Under the pieces are notes generated by a model, which did not search any database, had not been told where the DNA came from, and was given only the letters and a program-made list of their open reading frames with translations. DNA of 11,713 nt from an uncultured Holophagaceae bacterium. GTDB taxonomy: Bacteria > Acidobacteriota > Holophagae > Holophagales > Holophagaceae. This document shows positions 5,661-11,480 of this stretch, one piece after another. The translations under genes and the position numbers were made by a program. Where the stretch lies: positions 1-11,713 of the forward strand of contig CAIRAS010000260.1 in assembly GCA_903876615.1 (NCBI GenBank). Reading direction: 5' to 3'. The first letter of the stretch is position 1. Each line of letters opens with the position of its first letter.

Positions 5661-7082
5661 TTAGAACGTCATCACCTTCATGGTGTTCGTGGTGCCGGTC
5701 TTCCACAGCGGCAGGCCCATGGTCATCACCACGCGATCAAAGTTGCCTACACCGTGCTTCTCGGTGAGCAGGCCGCGGACGACCTCCACCATCTCGTCCG
5801 TGTTGGCCACCCGGGGGATCATGAGCGGCGTCACGCCGCGCAGGAGGCCCATGCGCCGGGCCGTGAGGTCATCCACGGTGGCGCCCAGCACCGGCGTCCG
5901 GCCGGCCAGCCGGCTCACCATGCGCGCGGTGCCGCCGCCCTCGGTGAAAGCCACGATCCAGCGCGCGTTGATCTCATCCGCGGTGCGGCAGGCCGCGAAG
6001 GCCACGGAGATGTCCGTGCGGGCGAGCACCTGCTCAGCCAGCTCCTCGGGCAGGGTGGTGGTGCGCTGCTTCACATTGGCATCCGCCTCGCCCGCGATCC
6101 GCGCCAGCCACTGCATGGCCTCCACAGGATAGTCCCCGGAGGCGCTCTCGGCGCTCAGCATCACCGCATCCGTGCCGTCCCAGATGGCGTTGGCCACGTC
6201 GCTGGCCTCGGCCCGGGTGGGCTGGGCATGCTTCACCATGCTCTCCAGCATCTGGGTGGCGGTGATCACGGGCTTCAGGGCGCGCCGGGCGGCCCTGATG
6301 ATCTGCTTCTGGAGACCCGGCACCCGCTCCACGCCCAGCTCCACGCCCAGGTCGCCCCGGGCCACCATGACGCCCCAGCACACGTCGAGGATCTCGGCCA
6401 GGTGGGTCAGGGCGGCCGGGTGCTCGATCTTGGCGATGACCGGTTGGGTGCCGCCCAGGTGCTGGATGATGGCCTGCAGCTGCTGCACGTCCGAAGCACT
6501 GCGCACGAAGCTCTGGGCGAACAGGTCCACCTGGTGCTCCACGCCCCAGCGGATGTCCGCGTGATCCTTCTCCGTCAGCGGATCCAGAACGAGGTCCATG
6601 CCGATGGGATGGACCCCCTTCCGCGCCTTGAGGGGACCGCCGACGATCACGCGGGCCTTGAGCAGCTCCTGGCCCTTGGCGAGGATCTCCACGGTGAGGG
6701 CGCCATCGTCCAGCAGCCAGCGCTGACCGGGTTTGGCGCCTTCGAACAGCTCGGGATGCGGCAGCGGCGCTGCCCACGCGAAGCCCATCGGGGGTGCGCT
6801 GGCCGGTGCGTAGAACACCCCCTCGCTGCCCTCGACCAGTTGCACGGGCATCTCGAGCAGACCAATGCGCCACTTCGGACCCTGGAGATCCAGGAACACT
6901 GGAATGGCCCGACCCAGTTCCGCGGCCAGGGTCCGCACCTTTTTAAGGCCATCGGCACGGGAAATCAGGTCCCCGTGGCTGGCATTCAGACGGACGGCAT
7001 CGGCCTCCTTCAGCGCTTCCCGCAGGCGCTCCCCCTTCATCAGGGCGGGTCCCAAGGTCATCACGAGTTTGGTCTTGCGCAC
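5661..7082 (-). CDS. pyk: Pyruvate kinase
   Basis: Pyruvate kinase converts phosphoenolpyruvate and ADP to pyruvate and ATP, the last step of glycolysis. With the GTG start at 7082 the protein is 473 residues, a usual length for the form without an extra C-terminal PEP-utiliser domain. Visible motifs (numbered from the GTG) are RKTKLVMTLGPA near the N-terminus, RLNASHGD at 31-38 (R31, N33, S35), DLQGPKWRIG at 65-74, AKIEHP at 207-212 (K208, E210), MVARGDLGVELG at 239-250 (D244), KPVITATQMLESM at 270-282 and PTRAEASDVANA at 288-299. GGGAG lies five bases before the GTG. An upstream ATG at 7118 would add 12 residues with no family counterpart and no SD. It is followed by a DinB-like gene and diverges from a Fis-type gene. 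The allosteric C-domain is present, but its effector is not evident. Confidence 0.96.
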   Translation of the reverse strand: MRKTKLVMTLGPALMKGERLREALKEADAVRLNASHGDLISRADGLKKVRTLAAELGRAIPVFLDLQGPKWRIGLLEMPVQLVEGSEGVFYAPASAPPMGFAWAAPLPHPELFEGAKPGQRWLLDDGALTVEILAKGQELLKARVIVGGPLKARKGVHPIGMDLVLDPLTEKDHADIRWGVEHQVDLFAQSFVRSASDVQQLQAIIQHLGGTQPVIAKIEHPAALTHLAEILDVCWGVMVARGDLGVELGVERVPGLQKQIIRAARRALKPVITATQMLESMVKHAQPTRAEASDVANAIWDGTDAVMLSAESASGDYPVEAMQWLARIAGEADANVKQRTTTLPEELAEQVLARTDISVAFAACRTADEINARWIVAFTEGGGTARMVSRLAGRTPVLGATVDDLTARRMGLLRGVTPLMIPRVANTDEMVEVVRGLLTEKHGVGNFDRVVMTMGLPLWKTGTTNTMKVMTF

Positions 7083-7087
7083 GTTTA

Positions 7088-7092
7088 CTCCC
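7088..7092 (-). promoter_or_regulatory. Shine-Dalgarno deciding the pyk GTG start
   Basis: GGGAG, 5 nt before the GTG at 7082. It decides for the GTG over the upstream ATG at 7118. Confidence 0.65.
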
Positions 7093-7118
7093 GTCCCCTG
7101 CACAGGCATTCCACACAC

Positions 7119-7127
7119 TTATCCACA
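7119..7127 (+). promoter_or_regulatory. Perfect DnaA-box-like 9-mer in the pyk/Fis-type divergent region
   Basis: TTATCCACA is an exact match to the DnaA consensus TTATNCACA. It sits 37 bp upstream of the pyk start and about 95 bp upstream of the Fis-type gene. I saw no cluster of further perfect boxes, AT-rich unwinding element or dnaA gene, so it is not an origin. It could be a DnaA-dependent regulatory site or chance. Confidence 0.4.
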
Positions 7128-7222
7128 GTCTGGGCCTGCATTCTGATCATGTCACAGCCCTTTCACTTGAGCCACCGGGGTGCTACCTTTTGGGTTCCGA
7201 TTCGATCGTTGGAGATGATGAA

Positions 7223-7438
7223 ATGCGCGAAAAGCTGCGAACCCTCGTAGCCGAGATGGTGCGCGGGGGCATTCCCCTGGAACTGGCGCGACGCGAGTTT
7301 GAGCGCGTCTACCTGGAGGAGGTCCTGGCTGCCCATGAAGGCAATCAGTGCGCCGCGGCGCGGGAGCTGGGCATCCACCGCAACACCCTCGCCAAGAAGC
7401 TGGAGGCCCCCGCGGGGCGCCTGCGCCGCGTGAGCTGA
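7223..7438 (+). CDS. Minimal Fis-type (HTH_8) DNA-binding protein, 71 residues
   Basis: A 71-residue protein made almost entirely of a Fis-like helix-turn-helix module. A short N-terminal helix (MREKLRTLVAEMV) precedes LARREFERVYLEEVLAA (about 21-37), a short NQCAAARELGI stretch and the recognition helix region HRNTLAKKL (about 52-60). The C-terminus is basic (APAGRLRRVS). This is the same module found at the C-terminus of NtrC-type activators, here without receiver or AAA+ domains. It probably acts as a dimeric DNA-binding or nucleoid-type regulator. I chose the ATG at 7223 because GGAG (7211-7214) lies eight bases upstream. An in-frame TTG at 7190 would add 11 residues without support. A weak extended -10-like TGCTACCTT lies at about 7180-7189. 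The gene diverges from pyk and precedes the GAPDH pair behind its own terminator. Regulation of those neighbours is a guess. Confidence 0.85.
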   Translation: MREKLRTLVAEMVRGGIPLELARREFERVYLEEVLAAHEGNQCAAARELGIHRNTLAKKLEAPAGRLRRVS

Positions 7439-7465
7439 GCGGCCGCGAGCCCTTCCTCTGCCACC

Positions 7466-7493
7466 AAGCCCGGCTCCTACCGGGCTTTTTTTT
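7466..7493 (+). terminator. Intrinsic terminator of the Fis-type gene
   Basis: A stem of AAGCCCGG (7466-7473) and CCGGGCTT (7480-7487) with a 6-nt loop CTCCTA, running into eight T (7486-7493). It is 28 bp after the stop and is the clearest terminator in the window. It separates the Fis-type gene from the GAPDH pair. Confidence 0.93.
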
Positions 7494-7521
7494 CGACAGG
7501 ACCTGTCTGGTCCGGTAGAAC
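7493..7521 (+). promoter_or_regulatory. Promoter of the GAPDH-like gene pair
   Basis: TCGACA (7493-7498, 5 of 6 to TTGACA) and TAGAAC (7516-7521, 4 of 6 to TATAAT) are 17 bp apart. A start would fall near 7528, leaving a leader of about a dozen bases with GGAGG (7531-7535) before the ATG. It begins at the end of the preceding terminator's T-run. The -35 box overlaps the palindrome listed separately. Confidence 0.55.
7495..7507. promoter_or_regulatory. 13-bp palindrome, candidate operator over the GAPDH-pair promoter
   Basis: GACAGG-A-CCTGTC is a perfect 6+1+6 palindrome covering the -35 box and the start of the spacer. A second short repeat, GGACC/GGTCC (7499-7503 and 7509-7513), overlaps it. 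The position fits a repressor site. The cognate regulator is not identified. Confidence 0.4.
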
Positions 7522-7539
7522 TGAAGGTTCGGAGGCGGG

Positions 7540-8544
7540 ATGCGGAAGGTGGCCATCAACGGCCTTGGACGGATCGGAAGGCTGGCGCTGCGCCGTCTGG
7601 CCAGGGTGCCCCATGTGCAGGTGGTGGCCGTGAACGACCTCACCGATGCCGCGACCCTCGCCCACTTGCTGAAATACGACACGGTGCATGGTCGGGCGGA
7701 GTTCTCGGTGGCCGTCGATGGCGACGGACTGGTGCTCGACGGCCGCCGGATCCAGGTCTGCGCGGAGCCGGACCCGCGCCGCCTGCCCTTCGGGGCCCTG
7801 GGCGCAGAGGTGGTGCTGGAGTGCACCGGCTGTTTCAATCGACGCGAGCAGGCCGCAAACCACCTGCAGGGCAGCGTGCAGCAGGTGCTCCTGAGCGCGG
7901 TCACGGACGACGCGGACCGCACCGTGGTCCTGGGCGTCAACGACGGCGCGCTGGAGCTCCGCACGGACCGGATTCTCTCCGTGGGCGACGGTACCCTCAA
8001 CTGCCTGGCTCACCTGGTGAAGGTGCTCGACGATGCCTTCGGCCTCGAGGCCGGGCTGGTCACGACCGTGCACAGCACCCTCAGCGACCAGCGCATCCTC
8101 GACCTGCCCCACGCCGACCTGCGCCTGGCCCGGGCCGCGACCCTGAGCATGATTCCCGCGCCCTGCGGGGCCTCGGCCGCCCTTGGTCAGGTCTTGCCCC
8201 ACCTCGCAGGGAAGCTCAAGGGTCTCGCCGTTCGGGTGCCCACCCCCGACGGCAGTCTGGTGGACCTCACCGCCGCCCTCCGTGCCGACGCCAGTCTCGA
8301 GGCAATCCAGGCGGCCTTCCGCGCCGCCAGCACGGGGTCCCTCGCGCCTTACCTGGAGGTGCTCGATGCCGAGCTGGTGAGCGCCGACCTCGTGGGCCAG
8401 GCGGCCAGCTGCCTCTACGATCCCTTCCTCACCAAGCAGCTGGCCCCCCGCCTGGTGAAGGTCTTCGGGTGGCACGACAATGAGTTCGCCGCTGCGGCTC
8501 GCCTGACAGACCTCTGTCTGCGCGTGCTGGGAGCGCGCCGATGA
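7540..8544 (+). CDS. GAPDH-family protein lacking the catalytic cysteine (first of tandem pair)
   Basis: A 334-residue protein of full GAPDH length and architecture. The Rossmann NGLGRIGR is at 7-14, VNDLTD at 31-36 (NAD-type acidic residue D33), LLKYDTVHG at 43-51, ECTG at 94-97, VRVPTP at 231-236 (R232) and the C-terminal FGWHDNE at 319-325 (N324). The active-site segment, normally SNASCTTNC, reads SVGDGTLNC (147-155): glycine 151 (GGT at 7990-7992) replaces the nucleophilic cysteine, while histidine 178 (TTVHST) and the second motif cysteine C155 are kept. The phosphate-site TSTGA is changed to APCGA (207-211). Ordinary thiohemiacetal chemistry is therefore unlikely. It could be a structural or regulatory subunit, a sensor, or an enzyme with a different mechanism. 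Alignment continues in frame on both sides of G151, so this is not a frameshift. GGAGG precedes the ATG. The stop overlaps the start of the next paralogue by 4 bp (ATGA), strongly suggesting coupled synthesis. Confidence 0.9.
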   Translation: MRKVAINGLGRIGRLALRRLARVPHVQVVAVNDLTDAATLAHLLKYDTVHGRAEFSVAVDGDGLVLDGRRIQVCAEPDPRRLPFGALGAEVVLECTGCFNRREQAANHLQGSVQQVLLSAVTDDADRTVVLGVNDGALELRTDRILSVGDGTLNCLAHLVKVLDDAFGLEAGLVTTVHSTLSDQRILDLPHADLRLARAATLSMIPAPCGASAALGQVLPHLAGKLKGLAVRVPTPDGSLVDLTAALRADASLEAIQAAFRAASTGSLAPYLEVLDAELVSADLVGQAASCLYDPFLTKQLAPRLVKVFGWHDNEFAAAARLTDLCLRVLGARR

Positions 8545-9551
8545 ACCGGGTCGCCCTTAACGGGCTGGGCCGGATCGGCCGGATCGCGGTGCGACGCCTG
8601 GGGGCCGGGCAGCCGGACCTGCTCAGTGCCGTGAATGATCCCGCTCCCCTGGACCAGGTGATCCAGCTGCTGCGCCAGGACTCTATCCACGGTTGCAGCG
8701 GGCTGGTCATCCAGGGACTCACCGAGGACGGCCAGGACTATCTGCTGCTCGGAGCGCGGCGGCTGCCGCTGTTCCATGAGAGCGATCCCGCGGCCATCCC
8801 CTTCCCTGCCGGCACCCGCCTGGTGATGGAGGCCAGCGGGCACTTCACCCGCCGGGCGGCCGCCGCGCGCCACCTCAAGGAGGGCGTGACCCACGTAGTG
8901 ATCAGCGCCCCCAGTCCCGATGCGGACCTCACGGTCATCGCGCCCGTGAACGGCGCCGAGCTCGACCCCTTGAAGCACCGGGTGATCTCCAACGCAAGCT
9001 GCACGGCCCACGCCACGGCCCCCATGCTGAAGATCCTCGACGCGACCTTCGGCCTGGAGGCTGCGGGCATGAGCACCGTGCACGTGGTCACCAACGACCA
9101 GCGCCTGCTGGACGGGCCCCACAAGGACCGCCGCCGGGGCCGGGCCGCGTTCCAGAGCATTATTCCCACCACCTCCAGCGCCTTCGCGGCCCTGCACCAG
9201 GTCCTGCCCGGGCTGCCCGCGGCCTTCGACGGAGTGGCCATCCGGGTACCCACGCTCAGCGTGAACCTCGTGGACCTGACCGCCACCCTGCGCCGGGACG
9301 CCGACGAGGCATCCCTCCGCCGCGCCTTCACCGAGGCGGCGAGCGGCCCCTGGCGCGGCTTGGTGGCACTGGCCGAGCCCCACACCGTGAGCTGTGACAT
9401 GACGGGCCGCGAAGAAAGCGTGGTCATGGACCTGGACCTCACCCTCACCCTGGGCCCCCGCTTCGTGAAAGTCTTTGGCTGGCACGACAACGAGACCGCC
9501 TACGCCGCCCGCCTCTGCGAGCTGGTCAGCGATCTCGCCGGGCGGATCTGA
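8541..9551 (+). CDS. Divergent glyceraldehyde-3-phosphate dehydrogenase-type enzyme (second of tandem pair)
   Basis: A 336-residue GAPDH-family protein that keeps the catalytic pair: C154 in ISNASCTAHATAP (149-161) and H181 in STVHVVTNDQ (178-187). Other marks are NGLGRIGR at 7-14, VNDPA at 31-35 (D33), EASG at 97-100 in place of ECTG, PHKDRRRGRAA at 193-203, AIRVPT at 233-238 (R235) and FGWHDNET at 312-319. Typical glycolytic enzymes read SCTTNCLAP and SWYDNEW, so both segments are diverged; the second motif cysteine is alanine here (A158). A phosphorylating GAPDH or an erythrose-4-phosphate-type dehydrogenase are both possible and cannot be separated by eye. It shares a 4-bp ATGA overlap with the cysteine-less paralogue and has GGGAG seven bases before its ATG. 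The two proteins may form a mixed tetramer, which is inference. Confidence 0.9.
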   Translation: MNRVALNGLGRIGRIAVRRLGAGQPDLLSAVNDPAPLDQVIQLLRQDSIHGCSGLVIQGLTEDGQDYLLLGARRLPLFHESDPAAIPFPAGTRLVMEASGHFTRRAAAARHLKEGVTHVVISAPSPDADLTVIAPVNGAELDPLKHRVISNASCTAHATAPMLKILDATFGLEAAGMSTVHVVTNDQRLLDGPHKDRRRGRAAFQSIIPTTSSAFAALHQVLPGLPAAFDGVAIRVPTLSVNLVDLTATLRRDADEASLRRAFTEAASGPWRGLVALAEPHTVSCDMTGREESVVMDLDLTLTLGPRFVKVFGWHDNETAYAARLCELVSDLAGRI

Positions 9552-9572
9552 CGCAGGCTTTTTAAGAAAACC

Positions 9573-9685
9573 ACGCTCGCAGAGGTTGCGGAGACGGCGG
9601 AGGGGCGCGGAGAAAAGCTGAACTTGGAACTGCGAAAGGAAGTTGATAAGCGGAGAAAGGACGGAGGAGCGGAGGAGAGCGGAGG
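9573..9685. repeat. Purine-rich stutter repeat (GCGGAG/GGAGAAA type)
   Basis: The plus strand here is built from variants of GCGGAG, CGCAGAGG and GGAGAAA, for example CGCAGAGGTTGCGGAG, GGCGGAGGGGCGCGGAG and AAGCGGAGAAAGG. It fills much of the 252-bp gap (9552-9803) between the convergent second GAPDH gene and the flavoprotein gene. No credible reading frame is present. It leads into the left arm of the inverted repeat. Confidence 0.55.
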
Positions 9686-9742
9686 GAACGCTTTCATTGC
9701 CCTCCTTGCCTTTTTGCTTTTCTCCGCTCTCCTCCGCTCCTC
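9664..9742. repeat. 21-bp perfect inverted repeat between convergent genes
   Basis: The arms at 9664-9684 (GAGGAGCGGAGG..., purine strand) and 9722-9742 are exact reverse complements. The loop is 37 nt and contains TTGCCCTCCTTGCCTTTTTGC. Outside the arms, GGAC (9659-9662) and GTCC (9747-9750) can extend the stem past a bulge. Lying between two converging genes, it could serve as a two-way transcription block, though no clean T-run follows. It may instead be an inverted duplication of the purine-rich repeat. Confidence 0.75.
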
Positions 9743-9803
9743 GGCAGTCCTCCACTTAGCCCCATTCTTTTCCTTCTAGCCCTGAACCAGCAGCCACGAG
9801 GGT

Positions 9804-11033
9804 TCAGAGGGTCCCGGCGGCGTAGCCGGTGCTGAAGGCGGCCTGGAGGTTGTAGCCGCCGACGGGACCATCGAGGTCCAGCAGCTCGCCGCAGACGCGG
9901 AGGTTCTCCCAGCCGCGCAGGGCCATGGTGCGGGGGTCCACTGCACTCAGGTCCACGCCCCCCGCGGCCACTTCCCCCCGGGCCAGGGACACGGCCTGGG
10001 GCGCTCCCAGGGGCAGCGCCGTCACCAGGGTCACCAGGGTCCGCCGCGCCTCCCGGGGCAGGTCCTTGAGCGCGCCGGTGGCACTCAGCCCGGCCTCCTG
10101 CAGCAGGGGTTCCACCAGGCGCTCGGGCAGGTGGCGACCCAGCCAGGTGGCGGCCCGCAGGTGGGGGTTGGTGCGCTGCTCAGCCTGGAGCGCCGCGTCG
10201 ACAACCTCGGGCGGCTCCAGGAGCGTCGCGTAGGTCAGCCAGGCCTTGCCCTCCCGCCGCGCCCGCTCCGTGGCCTGGCTGAGTTCCAGGACCGCTGGGC
10301 CGCTGAGGCCGACCTTGGTGAAGAGCAGGTCCCCGGCGAACACCGCCAGGCGGCGGCCTTCGGGGCCCGCCGCCAGCCGCAGCTCACCCTCGCGGAGGGC
10401 CACGCCCTCCCAGTGCGGCCGCGGCCGCTGGAGCGGAATGGGTGCCAGGGCGGGAAACCAGGGTCGGATCGGCACACCCAGGCCCTTCAACCAGCCCAGC
10501 ACTTCACCCCGGGTGCCGGTCTCGGGATAGCTGGCGCCGCCAGTGGCCAGGATGAAGAGATCCGCCGTCAGGCGCTCCTGCTCTAGCCGGACGGCCGACA
10601 GCCGTGGGGCGTTCCCGTCCAGGGCCACCGCGCGGGCGCCGGTCTGCACGCTGACCCCGGCACGGGTCACCAGGGTCTCGAAGGCCTCCACCACGGCGGC
10701 GGCGCTGCCGGGCCGATCCAGGGGAAAGATGCGACCATTCTCCCGGCTGTAGGTCTCCACACCCTCTCGGCGCAGCAGCTCCAGCAGGGCCTGATTATCA
10801 AAGGCATGGAGGCTGGGCCGCAGGAACCGTCCCTGATCCCGGGAAAAGGCTGCGAGCAGGCTCCGGGCCGGGCCGTCGTGGGTGAGGTTGCACTTCCCGC
10901 CGCCGCTGATCCGCAGCTTCACGCCCAACCGACCGTTGGCCTCCAGCAGCCGGACCCGGTGACCCAGCGAGGCCGCTTGCCAGGCTGCCACCAGCCCTGC
11001 CGCGCCACCACCCACCACCACCACGTTCGCCAT
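9804..11033 (-). CDS. BaiN/HI0933 (YhiN)-family FAD-dependent oxidoreductase
   Basis: A 409-residue flavoprotein with the family's usual length and ends. The dinucleotide-binding VVVGGGAAG is at 5-13, the HI0933-type GRLGVKLRISGGGKCNLTH at 34-52, ATGGASYPETGT at 163-174, GDLLFTKVGLSGPAVLELS at 234-252, VAAGGVDLSAVDP at 355-367, and a closing FAD-contact GELLDLDGPVGGYNLQAAF at 382-400. Members are cytosolic NAD(P)/FAD oxidoreductases often called aminoacetone oxidase-like or RdsA/BaiN. The physiological substrate of most is unknown, so I assign only the family. The start fits the family N-terminus (MANVVVVGGG), but no clear SD precedes it. It is convergent with the GAPDH pair and divergent from purE, and stands alone. 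Confidence 0.93.
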   Translation of the reverse strand: MANVVVVGGGAAGLVAAWQAASLGHRVRLLEANGRLGVKLRISGGGKCNLTHDGPARSLLAAFSRDQGRFLRPSLHAFDNQALLELLRREGVETYSRENGRIFPLDRPGSAAAVVEAFETLVTRAGVSVQTGARAVALDGNAPRLSAVRLEQERLTADLFILATGGASYPETGTRGEVLGWLKGLGVPIRPWFPALAPIPLQRPRPHWEGVALREGELRLAAGPEGRRLAVFAGDLLFTKVGLSGPAVLELSQATERARREGKAWLTYATLLEPPEVVDAALQAEQRTNPHLRAATWLGRHLPERLVEPLLQEAGLSATGALKDLPREARRTLVTLVTALPLGAPQAVSLARGEVAAGGVDLSAVDPRTMALRGWENLRVCGELLDLDGPVGGYNLQAAFSTGYAAGTL

Positions 11034-11085
11034 GGAACCATCATGGACCAGGGAGGGGTGAGAGCCCTACCCTGCCTTCGCTTCG

Positions 11086-11112
11086 CTCAGTATCGGCTGC
11101 GCCGATACTGAG
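11086..11112. repeat. REP-like hairpin with a 12-bp perfect stem
   Basis: CTCAGTATCGGC (11086-11097), loop TGC, then GCCGATACTGAG (11101-11112). It is followed on the plus strand by ATAAAAGG. It lies 53 bp upstream of the flavoprotein start. The compact, perfectly paired shape resembles repetitive extragenic palindromes. No second copy is in the window. Confidence 0.7.
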
Positions 11113-11234
11113 ATAAAAGGGATTCTGGTTATCGGCCAGACTCCGCTACAAAGATGCTCCACGAAGTCAACGAAGACGCCCTGCGGGTGCAGGAAGCACA
11201 CGAATGCGCTCTGACTCACCCCGGGCATCCCCAC

Positions 11235-11285
11235 GGGGGCGGCGGCTGGCTGCGGCCCCAATAAGCCGTTCCAGCCGCCGCCCCC
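11235..11285. repeat. 15-bp perfect inverted repeat
   Basis: GGGGGCGGCGGCTGG (11235-11249) pairs exactly with CCAGCCGCCGCCCCC (11271-11285) around a 21-nt loop. The stem is very GC-rich and would be stable in RNA or single-stranded DNA. Confidence 0.7.
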
Positions 11286-11289
11286 TTGG

Positions 11290-11307
11290 CCGGTCGCACG
11301 CGACCGG
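11290..11307. repeat. 8-bp perfect hairpin
   Basis: CCGGTCGC, loop AC, GCGACCGG. It follows the 15-bp inverted repeat after four bases, making two stacked GC stems. Confidence 0.6.
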
Positions 11308-11480
11308 GGGCCCTAGGCCCGGATGTCCTGTCGGCGCAATGGCCGTGCCTTCGTGTCCTTTTAGGCAGTTCTTCGTGTCCTTCGTGGAGTTCCTTGAAGG
11401 TCCGAATTGGCGAAGCAAGGCCGGTAACCAGGAAAGGGATATCCTGTGGGGGTCTGCCGCTATCTAGACCGGAGCCCGCC

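Larger units (their letters stand above)
11157..11389. repeat. Element bounded by 20-bp imperfect inverted repeats (ACGAAG type)
   Basis: CTCCACGAAGTCAACGAAGA (11157-11176) and the reverse complement of 11370-11389 agree at 17 of 20 positions. They enclose about 190 bp that contains two further perfect hairpins and no open gene. An extra direct copy of the right-end motif lies at 11349-11360. Size and ends would suit a miniature inverted-repeat element or a structured RNA. No target-site duplication was established. Confidence 0.45.
11034..11480. other. 447-bp intergenic region rich in hairpins and short repeats
   Basis: This gap between the divergent flavoprotein and purE genes holds no gene I can support. 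Frames through it are GC-driven, lack SD sequences and have no recognisable family. It contains several perfect hairpins (listed separately), a pair of imperfect inverted flanks, and short copies of a CTTCGTGTCCTT repeat at 11349-11360 and 11371-11382. Promoters for both neighbours must lie here. Near purE only a weak -10-like TATCCT (about 11440) inside GGATATCC was noticed. Confidence 0.6.

Noticed and set aside
5599..5706. Longer N-terminus for the DinB-like protein
   Set aside because: The extension overlaps pyk coding sequence and is His/Glu-rich. The internal ATG at 5598 has AGGAG and the expected family start.
7083..7118. Upstream ATG start for pyruvate kinase
   Set aside because: The GTG at 7082 has a well-placed GGGAG and gives the normal pyruvate kinase N-terminus. 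The 12 extra residues match nothing and lack an SD.
7119..7127. Replication origin
   Set aside because: A single perfect DnaA box without a cluster, AT-rich element or dnaA/dnaN neighbours is not enough.
7190..7222. TTG start extending the Fis-type protein by 11 residues
   Set aside because: No SD precedes it. The ATG at 7223 has GGAG at a good distance.
5646..7250. A 534-codon open frame on the plus strand
   Set aside because: It lies antisense to pyruvate kinase, with composition typical of a shadow frame and no recognisable motif.
7984..8010. Loss of the GAPDH cysteine through a frameshift or local error
   Set aside because: Conserved GAPDH residues continue in the same frame on both sides (ILS before, LNCLAH after, then TTVH). 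A point sequencing error cannot be excluded from the sequence alone, but neighbouring motif positions are also changed.
7477..9755. Long minus-strand frames opposite the two GAPDH-like genes
   Set aside because: They mirror GC-biased codons of the two paralogues and show no family features.
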